A stretch of 64,000 nucleotides of DNA from Dactylis glomerata. Taxonomy: Eukaryota > Streptophyta > Magnoliopsida > Poales > Poaceae. Below, one piece after another: positions 12,583 through 23,000 of the stretch (position 1 is the first letter of the stretch; each line of letters opens with the position of its first letter). The stretch is from contig QXEO01000339.1 in assembly GCA_007115705.1 (NCBI GenBank), forward strand, positions 3,676,191-3,740,190, in the 5' to 3' direction. Under the pieces are notes generated by a model. That model was not told where the DNA came from. It saw only the letters and a program-made list of their open reading frames with translations, and searched no databases. The position numbers were made by a program, and so were the translations under genes.

Positions 12583-15500
12583 CCACCATTACTCAAGCAT
12601 AATCTACCTATGGAGGATCTTGGTACCACTTTGCCGCCTAAAGAAGATCCTGTGTTTGAATTAAAGCCTTTGCCTGATAATCTTAAATATGCTTATATTG
12701 ATGATAAGAAAATATATCTTGTTATTATTAGTTCTAAACTTTCAGGAAAAGAAGAAGAAAGATTATTGGAGATATTGAGGAAACACCGAGGAGCTATGGG
12801 ATATACTCTTGATGATTTAAAAGGGATTTCTCCCACTTTATGTCAGCATGCCATTAATATGGAGAAAGATGCGAAGCCAGTTGTGGAGCATCAATGCCGC
12901 CTAATTCCCAAGATGAAGGATGTGGTAAGAAATGAGGTATTAAAGCTCCTTGATGCTGGTATCATTTATCCTATTGCTGATAGTAGATGGGTTAGTCCTG
13001 TTCATTGTGTTCCTAAGAAAGGAGGTATGACTGTTGTGCCTAATGAGAATAACGAGCTTATTCCTCAAAGGGTAGTAGTTGGTTATAGAATGTGCATTGA
13101 TTATAGGAAGGTAAACAAAGTTACTAAGAAAGATCATTACCCTTTACCGTTTATAGATCAAATGCTAGAAAGGTTGTCTAAGAAGACTCATTTTTGTTTC
13201 CTTGATGGTTATTCTGGTTTTTCTCAAATTGCTGTTAAGAAGGATGATCAAGAGAAAACCACTTTTACTTGCCCTTATGGAACTTATGCTTATAGACGTA
13301 TGCCGTTTGGTTTATGCAATGCTCCTGCTACTTTTCAAAGATGTATGTCTGCTATTTTTCATGGCTTTTGTGAAGAAATTGTGGAGGTCTTCATGGACGA
13401 TTTCTCCGTCTATGGAACTTCTTTTGATAATTGTTTGCACAACCTTGATAAAGTTTTGTAGAGGTGCGAAGAAACTAACCTTGTTCTTAATTGGGAGAAA
13501 TGCCACTTTATGGTAAATGAAGGAATTGTCCTTGGACATAAAATTTCCGAAAGAGGTATTGAAGTTGACAGAGCAAAAGTGGAGGCAATTGAGAAAATGC
13601 CTTGTCCAAGAGATGTTAAAGGTATTCGTAGTATTCTTGGTCATGCTGGTTTCTATAGGAGGTTTATTAAAGATTTCTCTAAGATTTCAAAGCCTCTTAC
13701 TAATCTTCTTCAAAAGGATGTACCATTTGTCTTTGATGATGATTGTAAGGAAGCTTTTGAAACTCTTAAGAAGGCTTTAACTACTGCTCCTATTGTTCAA
13801 CCACCTGATTGGAATTTACCTTTTGAAATTATGTGCGATGCTAGTGATTTTGCTGTTGGTGCTGTTCTTGGACAGCGCATAGATAATAAGTTGAATGTTA
13901 TTCATTATGCTAGTAAGACTCTTGATGCTGCTCAGAAGAATTATGCTACTACTGAGAAAGAGTTTCTTGCTGTTGTTTTTGCTTGTGATAAGTTTAGATC
14001 TTACATTGTTGATTCTAAAGTTACTATTCATACTAATCACGCTGCTATTAGATATCTTATGACTAAGAAGGATGCTAAGCCTAGGCTTATTAGATGGGTG
14101 TTGCTTTTACAAGAGTTTGATTTGCATATCGTAGATATGAAAGGTGCTGAAAATCCTGTGGCTCACAACTTGTCTAGATTGGAAAACATTTCTTTTGATC
14201 CTATTCCTGTTAATGATAGTTTTCCAAATGAATAGTTGGCTGCAATTAATGTAACTTCGCGAGACCTTCCTTGGTATGCTGATTATGCTAACTTTATTGT
14301 TTCCAAGTATTTGCCTCCGACCTTTTCAGCTCAGCAAAGAAGAAATTTTTTCTATGATTTGAGGCATTATTTTTGGGATGACCCACATTTATATAAAGAA
14401 GGAGTTGATGGTATCATGAGAAGATGCGTACCGGAATATGAGCAACAAGAGATATTAAGAAAATGCCATAGCAGTGCTTATGGAGGGCATCATGCTGGAG
14501 ATAGAACCACGCAGAAGGTTCTACAATCAGGTTTTTATTGGCCAACCCTCTTTAAAGATGCCAGAAGGTATGTTTTATCTTGCGATGAATGTTAAAGAGT
14601 TGGTAATATTTCTAGACGCAATGAGATGCCTATGAATTACACTCTTGTTATTGAACCGTTTGATTGTTTGGGATTTGACTTTATGGGTCCTTTTCCTCCT
14701 TCAAAAGGCTATACTCATATACTTGTTGCTGTTGATTATGTTACTAAATGGGTAGAAGCCATACCTACAAAGAGTGCCGATGGTGAGACTTCGTTAAAAA
14801 TGCTTAAGGATGTTATTTTTCCTAGGTTCGGAGTGCCTAGATATCTTATGACTGACGGAGGTTCTCATTTTATTCACGGTAGTTTTAGAAAAACTCTTGC
14901 TAAGTATGATGTCAATCATAGAATTGCTTCTGCTTATCATCCCCAAACTAGTGGGCAGGTAGAGCTTTCAAATAGGGAGATCAAGTCTATGTTGCAGAAG
15001 ACTGTTAATAGATCTAGGAAAAACTAGGCTAGTAAGTTAAACGACGCTTTATGGGCTTATAGAACTGCTTATAAGAATCCCATGGGTATGTCTCCTTATA
15101 AGATGGTTTACGGAAAAGCGTGTCACTTGCCCTTAGAATTAGAACACAAAGCTTTTTGGGCAGTGAGAGTGCTTAACAGAGATTTTAAACTAGCCGGTAA
15201 GAAAAGGTTGTTAGATTTGAGTTCTCTAGATGAGTGGAGAAACGAAGCGTATGAGAATGCCAGACTTTTCAAAGAGAAAGTCAAGCAATGGCATGATAAG
15301 AGAATTCTTAAGAGAGAGTTTCATGTTGGTGAGAAAGTTCTTTTGTATAGGTCTCGTCTCGGATTTTTTGCAGGAAAATTACTTTCTAAATGGGAAGGAC
15401 CTTATGTTATTATGGAAGTGTACCGCTCAGGTGCTATTAAGATTGGTTCATTGAAAGATGACTCTACACAAGTGGTGAATGGGCAAAGACTCAAGCATTA

Positions 15501-15609
15501 TATTTTTGGAGATTCTTATAATGAAGATATTGATGTTATTGAAACAGTTTCTCCAGAAGAATTTATCCAAGACAAACTGCAGGAACCTGCAGAGTTCGCT
15601 TTCGAATAG
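12583..15609 (+). pseudogene. Pol region of element B (RT-RNase H-integrase), broken by stops
   Basis: The frame continues in phase from gag with no frameshift to the natural stop at 15607-15609. Premature stops fall at 13459 (TAG), 14233 (TAG), 14593 (TAA) and 15025 (TAG). Reverse transcriptase spans about 12880-13480 with FMDDFSVYG at 13390-13416. RNase H follows with MCDASDFAVGAVLGQR near 13830. The integrase HHCC region (HHAGDRTTQKV ... LSCDEC) lies at about 14485-14592, and the catalytic core (DFMGPF, TDGGSHF, QVELSNREIK) at about 14670-14985. Each premature stop is one C-to-T or G-to-A transition from a glutamine or tryptophan codon. The element can no longer encode its own full polymerase. 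Confidence 0.9.
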
Positions 15610-15947
15610 GTAACAGTTCTAGTCAGAAAAGTTTCGCGAAAAGTTCTTCCTTTAATATTTTTGCTGTTTTTACTAAATATGAAAAATCACGAGACGAAAA
15701 CGGGGAGGAAAAAGAGTCTGTGTGTGTCTCACACACAGGTGGCGCGGGCCCACCCCTGGCCGCGCCACCCATGTGTGAGAACACCCCGGAACTCGTTTCC
15801 GTCCCGGTTTCCTCCTGTGACTTCGTTTCGATGTATAATTTTCGTCTATTTAACCCCCCGGAGTCCCCGAGGTCTGTATATCGTTTTCTCGTCGTGTTTT
15901 GTTTCGAGCTGTTTCTGTCAGGAGTTGATCTTAAGCTTGGAGGAGTC

Positions 15948-16481
15948 ATGGCCTCTTCCAGCGGTGACAAGGAGAAGACACCTCCAGAAGATGACACCAA
16001 AGATTTCCGACTGAAAAAAGAGGTTGAAAGCGAAGGCGAAGAGGAAGATCAAAGTCCAAGGCCGAGCACCGTGATTGCCATCATAGGGGTGGTGACAGAT
16101 CATGACAAGTTCAAGAAGAGTGCTCGTATAAGGACCGGAGGAGGTGTGCCGCATCACACCTTAGCTCCACAGACGTCTCCACCACGCCAAAATCCTTTCC
16201 ATACTCTGATTCATGAGCATCAGTTCCAAAAGGTGCCCAAATCACGATTACCCTCTGGCTGGGATATAGATCGTTCTAACAATACAGGGACAGGAAGCTC
16301 CAAGGGTGAAGAAGGATGGGGAAATAATTCCAAGAGCTGGGATTCTCTTGCTGACAGGTTCATGAACCATGTTGAGCACAATTCTGAGATGATTCGTAAC
16401 CTCGAGTACAAGATTGATGATCTGAAAGATTTGATTGAGAAGCTTATTAAAGATTATCCACCGCCACCACCAAAGGAGTAA
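15948..16481 (+). CDS. Third open frame of element B, env position, unknown function
   Basis: This is an open frame of 177 codons starting MASSSGDKEKTPPEDD and ending DYPPPPPKE, located between integrase and the 3' LTR where Athila elements may carry an env-like gene. It is strongly hydrophilic, with an acidic Glu-rich stretch (EVESEGEEEDQ) near residues 25-35 and a C-terminal heptad-like helix (IRNLEYKIDDLKDLIEKLI) around residues 148-168. I see no signal peptide or transmembrane segment, so it does not look like an envelope protein. The start was chosen because ATG follows the purine-rich AAGCTTGGAGGAGTC. I do not recognise the protein. It is unbroken although gag-pol carries five stops. 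Confidence 0.55.
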   Translation: MASSSGDKEKTPPEDDTKDFRLKKEVESEGEEEDQSPRPSTVIAIIGVVTDHDKFKKSARIRTGGGVPHHTLAPQTSPPRQNPFHTLIHEHQFQKVPKSRLPSGWDIDRSNNTGTGSSKGEEGWGNNSKSWDSLADRFMNHVEHNSEMIRNLEYKIDDLKDLIEKLIKDYPPPPPKE

Positions 16482-18157
16482 TTCGTCATCGGTTTAGGCA
16501 TCCCCTTGGCTTGTTCCAAGATTGGGGGAGTGTCGCGGTATCACATCATTACCTTTTGCTCATTTACTTTTCAAGTAGAGTCATATCATGAATAAAGAAG
16601 TTATCATATAGAATAGTTTGCAGTTTGGAAGTATCCTCCTTAGTTGGTTATCTATGTATCCCTTGGTGTGAGTTGCGGTAATAAAATATTAATGAGAAGT
16701 TTTATCGTTTACTTTTTGCACACTTTATGTTAGTTTGCAATCTCTCTTGTATGACTAGTCTTGTTGATTGGTATTGGTATCACATTGGGAGCATGAGTAG
16801 ATTTAGTTGGTTTTGGCAAACCTAGCTTGGTTAGTAGCAACTTTACCTTGAGGTTTAAATAGAAAAGAATAAAGAAGTGCTTGCAGTTACATCACTTCAG
16901 TTTTCCCTTATGTTTGGCTTATAAGCATTGTTATTCTTAAAGTTAAAATCGTTGTACCCTCAAGGGAGTTTGCATGATTATTCTTATTATATGTATGTTT
17001 GTTTGTTTCTTGCAACTCTTATGCTTGCTACCCAGCCTTGCTAGCCAAAAACCTGTACTGAGAGGAAATACTTCTCGTGCATCCAATTCCCAAAAGCCAA
17101 GTCACTTCCAAAGAGTCCACTATAAATTCCTATGCATGGTATTTCAAGCCATTCCAAGTAAATTTTCATGTGCTACCTTTCAAAAACCTTCAAACACTTC
17201 TCATTTTGTGCCACTGTTTTTAGCTCATGAGGACGTAGTGGATGGGTTTGTTATCTTCCATACTAAATTAAGTACCCCTCGACTAGGCAGCTTCATCTCT
17301 CGTCATTAATTTTGCAAGGGAGCTGGTCAGACCATTATAATCTCAAAAAGAAAAAGAAAGAAAAAGGCACTCCTCCAATGGAATGTGAAAGTTGGTCGGC
17401 ACCCGATGGAATCGGTTAGCCATGGTTTGAGAAAGGAAAAAGGTGGGGAGGAGTGCAAAGCTATAAAAGAGCACCAAAGTGCCAATTAATCAAATATCTC
17501 GGAACCGCTCTCACTTGTTTAGTATGGAAGATATCAAGAACTCCGTTGCTAGTCGTTGACAAAAGCAACCACCTCTCAAAACACTTTTTACCTCTGTTTT
17601 ACAAATGAAAAGCTCTAGCACATGTTTAATCCCTGCTTCCCTCTGCGAAGGGCCTATCTTTTACTTTTATGTTGAGTCAACCTATTTCTCTCTGTCTCAA
17701 GCAAGCATTTGAGTTGTTATGTTTGACTCATCCATATGTTGATCCATTTAATCATGTTTATTATCTTCCTTGTTTTGTATAATGCTTTTGTCTGAAGGAA
17801 TATATCTTTGAAAGCTTTCTATGAATGCAAAAGTTTATTTTGTTGAGCATATAGTCTTTGCTATATTAGCTCCGTTTTAAAAGGCTCCGTCTAAAAGAGA
17901 GAATAGTTTGTTCTCCATTCTTTGACCAAGAACAAAGGTTTGCCATTGCCAATTATAGTTTACCTTGTGCATCTTTACATGTGATTCCCTTTTACCTATT
18001 GCAAGTCTATATCTTATAAAGGGAAGTTGCTGTCTATTATAATTTGTGCCTTGCTGAATGTGATGCTTCTTGTCCGTATTTTGATTATCGACACTTCACT
18101 CTATAAACCTGTGGTCATGTTTACCGAGTTTAGTTTTTGCTTGGGGACAAGCGAGGT
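16482..18157 (+). other. 3' non-coding region of element B
   Basis: About 1.7 kb lies between the third frame and the polypurine tract, AT-rich, with no frame above about 110 codons and no recognisable domain. Long 3' non-coding regions are usual in Athila elements. Confidence 0.7.
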
Positions 18158-18173
18158 CTAAGCTTGGGGGGGT
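18158..18173 (+). other. Polypurine tract of element B
   Basis: CTAAGCTTGGGGGGGT lies directly before the TGATACGTCC start of the 3' LTR at 18174. Confidence 0.8.
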
Positions 18174-19104
18174 TGATACGTCCAATTTGCATCACTATTT
18201 TATATCATAATTTACTGTTATTCATTGATGTATTTCATATTTAGATAAGATACTTATGTTATTTCCTTTGTTTTCACATGTTTGATGATCATCGGAGGAG
18301 TTGCTGCCGGAGTCAGGATTCTGCTGGAAAAAGGACCATCAAGAGACCATATTTTGAAGATCAGGAAAATTCCAAAAAAATACCCAGAAATTATAATTTC
18401 CCAGAAGACTCAGGAAGCCAGAAGAGGGAGTCGAGAGGAGCCAGGGGGGGCCACACGCCAGGGTGGCGCGGCCAGCCCCCTAGCCGCGCGGGCCCTGCGT
18501 GAGGCACCCCTGGCCCACCTCTGGTCTCGCCCCTCTGCGTACATCATCGTCCTCGAAAACCTAAGTCAAAGGGGGGCTCAGAGTTAGACACAGCCGCCTC
18601 TGCGGGGCGGAGAACACCAGAGAGAGAAAGCTCTCCGGCAGGGAGAAATCTGCCGGGAAAATTCCTTCCCGGAGAGGGGAGATCGTCGCCATCGTCATCA
18701 CCATCGCACTGGACTTCATCGGGATCATCATCATCATCATCTCCATCACCAGCACCTTCATCTCCACCATCACCACGCCATCCCGCTGTAACATCTTGAG
18801 TTGGATCTTGTTATATTCATAGGGGAAACTTTCCCGGTGTTGATTACTCTTGTAGTTGATGCTATTGAGTGGAACCGTTGAGTTAAGGTTTATGTTCAGA
18901 TTGTTATTTACCATTATTTCACCTCTGATCATGATCCATATGATGTCTTGTGAGTAGTTCATTTAGTTCTTGAGGACATGGGAGAAGTCAAGATGTTAGT
19001 AGTTAATTATTGTTGAGAAATATTTAATGGTTTGATGTTGTTGTGGTGCTATTTCACTAGTGGTGTCATGTGAACGTCGACTACATGATACTTCACCATT
19101 TATG
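18174..19104 (+). repeat. 3' LTR of element B, first part
   Basis: This segment matches 9257-10182 of the 5' LTR, with a few transitions and a 9-base net expansion in the GC-rich patch near 18445-18500. It ends in TTATG (19100-19104), the left target duplication of element C. Confidence 0.92.
19100..19104. other. Target site duplication TTATG, left copy (element C)
   Basis: TTATG is repeated at 26894-26898. The uninterrupted site is seen in the 5' LTR of element B near 10178. Confidence 0.93.
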
Positions 19105-20029
19105 TGATAGGGCAAAGGTGTCCGATCTTTCGATGAGATCTTGATACGTCGATTTGGTGGGTGGAGTTTGTGCTTGACGATCCGACTACACGTGCGAAGC
19201 TCGTGCGCCAATGCAATCGCTAGGACAATCTCCGGGAGTTACTGATCTTGCGGGTGCACGATCAGCCTGACCAGCGAGGGTCTTAATTCCTACCTGAAAT
19301 CGAGAACAAGTAAGAACTAATACAGCAATCAAGATATTGCGGATGAAAGATGTATGCTTTATTCAAAAGGTGGGATTCCGAATAGGCGGTCTTCTTCTGG
19401 GCGATTGGCCTCAAAAGTCGAGCTCGTAGTTGCAGCAAGGGCTAACTTTTAGTCTAATCAAAATCCGAGTTCTAATGACGGCTACGGGGGTATTTGAGGA
19501 GGAAAAGGTAGGGGTGCGACCAGCCATGGGTTGGGTGGTCGAACGGACCCCTAACAGGCCTTTTCTCCTCAAATTCGGACTCCTAAAAGTGGCTGTCTTA
19601 TTTGCTGCGAAATTTACATGGGCCTGGCCCAAAAATAGAAGTGACGCAGCACCATATGTATTTATGGACGAAATTATGAAGTAGCTCTTTGTATATTTCG
19701 TCCAAGTCTTCATCCTTCATTATGGTGGCTTCAAAGTTCTGAAATCTCCACTCGTGGCGTCTTCTTCAATCCTCAAACGCATGCTGCCATCTCCATGCAC
19801 GATCATGCTCCAATGCTTGTCCCTCTCATCCATGCTAGGTCCATCATTCCTAAGAGTAACAAACATATCTGATTTAGGCAGCATCATATTCTCATGTATG
19901 TGAGAAAGAGTTCCAAGAAACGAAAGTACCTGATAGTTAAGTTGCTTGGCACGAGCTCGAGTGATGGGTCCTTGTATGTGTTCCGCTGTAGGTACAGCGG
20001 GTGTATCAATAGATGGGATGTCCTCATCA
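19105..20029 (-). repeat. 3' LTR of element C
   Basis: On the minus strand the LTR starts TGATGAGGACATCCC at 20029 and ends ...GCCCTATCA at 19105. Its first 310 bases carry the last ~103 codons of the polyprotein. Confidence 0.95.
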
Positions 20030-23000
20030 TGCTCCCCTTCTTGAATTGAAGTCGTCCTCGACGCAACCTCATCTTCTTCACCGAAGTAAGGTTTTAAATC
20101 TGCAATGTTAAATGTAGGACTTACCGTACCAAAATCTGCAGGAAGCTCCAGTTTATATGCATTATCATTGATTTTCTCTATCACCTTAAAAGGACCATCA
20201 GCACGTGGCATTAACTTAGACTTGCGCAAATCAGGAAAACGATCTTTGCGCAAATGCAACCAAACAAGATCACCAACCTCAAACACAACATGCTTTCGTC
20301 CTCTATCCCCAGCAACTTTATACTTAACATTCATGCGTTCTATGTTGTCTTTAGTAGTTGCATGCAATTTTAAAATCAATTCAGCACGCTGTGTAGCATC
20401 GAAATTATTTTGCACTGAAGATGGTAAAGGCAACAAATCAATAGGTGCACGTGGAACAAAACCATAGACAATCTGAAAAGGGCTCATCTTTGTGGTAGAA
20501 TGCAGCGAACGATTATAAGCAAACTCAATATGAGGCAAACATTCCTCCCACAATTTTAAGTTCTTCTTTAAAACAGCCCGCAGCATGGTAGATAAAGTTC
20601 TATTAACTACTTCAGTTTGTCCATCAGTTTGGGGATGACATGTAGTACTAAACAGCAATTTAGTCCCCAACTTAGCCCATAAACATCTCCAAAAGTGGCT
20701 AAGAAATTTAGTATCACGATCAGAAACAATAGTATTTGGCACACCATGCAAACGAACGATATCACGAAAAAATAATTCAGCAATGTGCGCAGCATCATCG
20801 GTCTTGTGACAAGGAATAAAGTGTGCCATCTTAGAAAACCGATCCACAACAACAAAAATACTATCCCTCCCCTTCTGTGTACGAGGTAATCCCAAAACAA
20901 AGTCCATTGAAATATCCTCCCAAGGAACACTAGGAACAGGAAGAGGCATATATAAACCATGTGGATTAAGGCGAGACTTAGCTTTTTGACAAGTAGTGCA
21001 GCGTGCCACGAATCTCTCAACATCTCGCCGCATGCGTGGCCAAAAGAAGTGTGCAGCAAGAACATCCTCCGTCTTCTTGACACCAAAGTGTCCCATTAAT
21101 CCTCCTCCATGCGCCTCCTGTAACAACAAAAGACGAACGGAACCATCTGGGATGCATAGTTTGTTAGCACGGAACACAAATCCATCATTAAGGATGAATT
21201 TGTTCCATGTCCTACCATCTTTACAATTTTGCAACACATCTTTAAATTCAGCATCATGCAAGTATTGTTCCTTTATAGTTTCCAACCCAAAAATTTTGAA
21301 GTCAAGCTGAGATAACATAGTATAACGGCGCGACAAAGCATCAGCAATAATATTATCTTTACCCTTTTTGTGTTTGATAACATAAGGAAAAGATTCAATA
21401 AATTCAACCCACTTGGCATGGCGACGATTCAGTTTTGCTTGACTACGAATATGCTTCAAAGATTCATGATCAGAATGTATAACAAATTCTTTAGGCCATA
21501 AATAATGTTGCCAAGTTTCTAATGTCCGAACCAGCGCATATAATTCTTTATCATAAGTAGAATAGTTCAGACTAGGCCCACTCAATTTTTCACTAAAATA
21601 TGCTACAGGTTTGCCCTCTTGTAATAACACACCTCCCAAACCAATGCCACTAGCATCACATTCAAGTTCAAACGTCTTATTAAAATCAGGAAGTTGGAGT
21701 AATGGAGCATGTGTTAACTTATCTTTCAGTATCATGAAGGCCTCTTGTTGTGCATCGCCCCAAACAAAGGGCACATCCTTCTTTGTGAGCTCATTCAATG
21801 ACGCAGCAATAGAACCAAAATCTTTGACAAAGCGCCTATAAAACCCAGCAAGACCAAGAAAACTCCTTACTTGGGTGACCGTCTTGGGCTGTGGCCAATT
21901 ATCAATAGCTTCAATCTTGGCTGGATCAACTTCAATTCCCTGTTCTGTAACAACATAACCAAGAAAAGCAACTCTATTTGTGCAGAAGGTGCACTTCTCA
22001 AGATTACCATACAAACGTGCATCACGTAAAGCATTGAAAACAGCACGTAAATGATCCAAATGGTCCTCTAAAGATTTGCTATATATGAGAATGTCATCAA
22101 AATATACCACCACAAAACGACCAATAAAAGCACGGAAAACTTCGTTCATCAGTCTCATAAAGGTACTAGGTGCATTAGTTAAACCAAACGGCATTACTAA
22201 CCACTCATATAAACCGAACTTAGTTTTAAAAGCTGTTTTCCATTCATCTCCTAATTGCATACGAATTTGGTGGTAACCACTACGCAAATCAACTTTAGAG
22301 AACATAATAGAACCACTCAACTCATCTAGCATGTCATCCAAACGAGGTATAGGGTGACGATATCGAATGGTAATATTATTAATAGCACGACAATCAGTAC
22401 ACATGCGCGAAGAACCATCTTTCTTAGGTACTAAAATAATAGGAACAGCGCATGGACTAAGAGACTCACGAATATAACCTTTGTCCAATAAACTCTGGAT
22501 CTGTCGTTGTATCTCTTTTGTTTCTTCAGGATTGGTGCGATATGGCGCACGGTTGGGCAGCGAAGCTCCTGGAATCAAATCAATTTGGTGTTCTATTCCA
22601 CGAATAGGTGGAAGTCCAGGTGGAACATCTTGTGGAAAAACATCCATGTATTCCTGCAAAAGGTTAGCAACCGCAGGTGGCAAAGAAGGAGGCATATCCT
22701 CAAATGAAAACAGTACTTCTTTGCAAATAATAGCATAGCATGGAGTAATATTGACATCAATTTCAGCAAGATCAGATTTGCTAGCAAGTAAACAAGGATT
22801 CTTCAAACGAATTTCAGTAGCATGGTTAGAATCAGATTTAGAAGAATGCTTAGGTGGTACAAAATCTGCAGCAATAATCTGATTCTCACTCTTATGTTTG
22901 TCCTCATTTTTTAATCTACTAGCTCTAGCAAGATCATCTTTCAAAATTTGTTCCGGAGTCATGGGTTTAAGTCCAATTTTCTTGCCAGCATGTGTAAGAG

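Noticed and set aside
19884..20081. Separate small genes inside the CRM-clade polyprotein region
   Set aside because: They are other-frame shadows of the 1694-codon frame.
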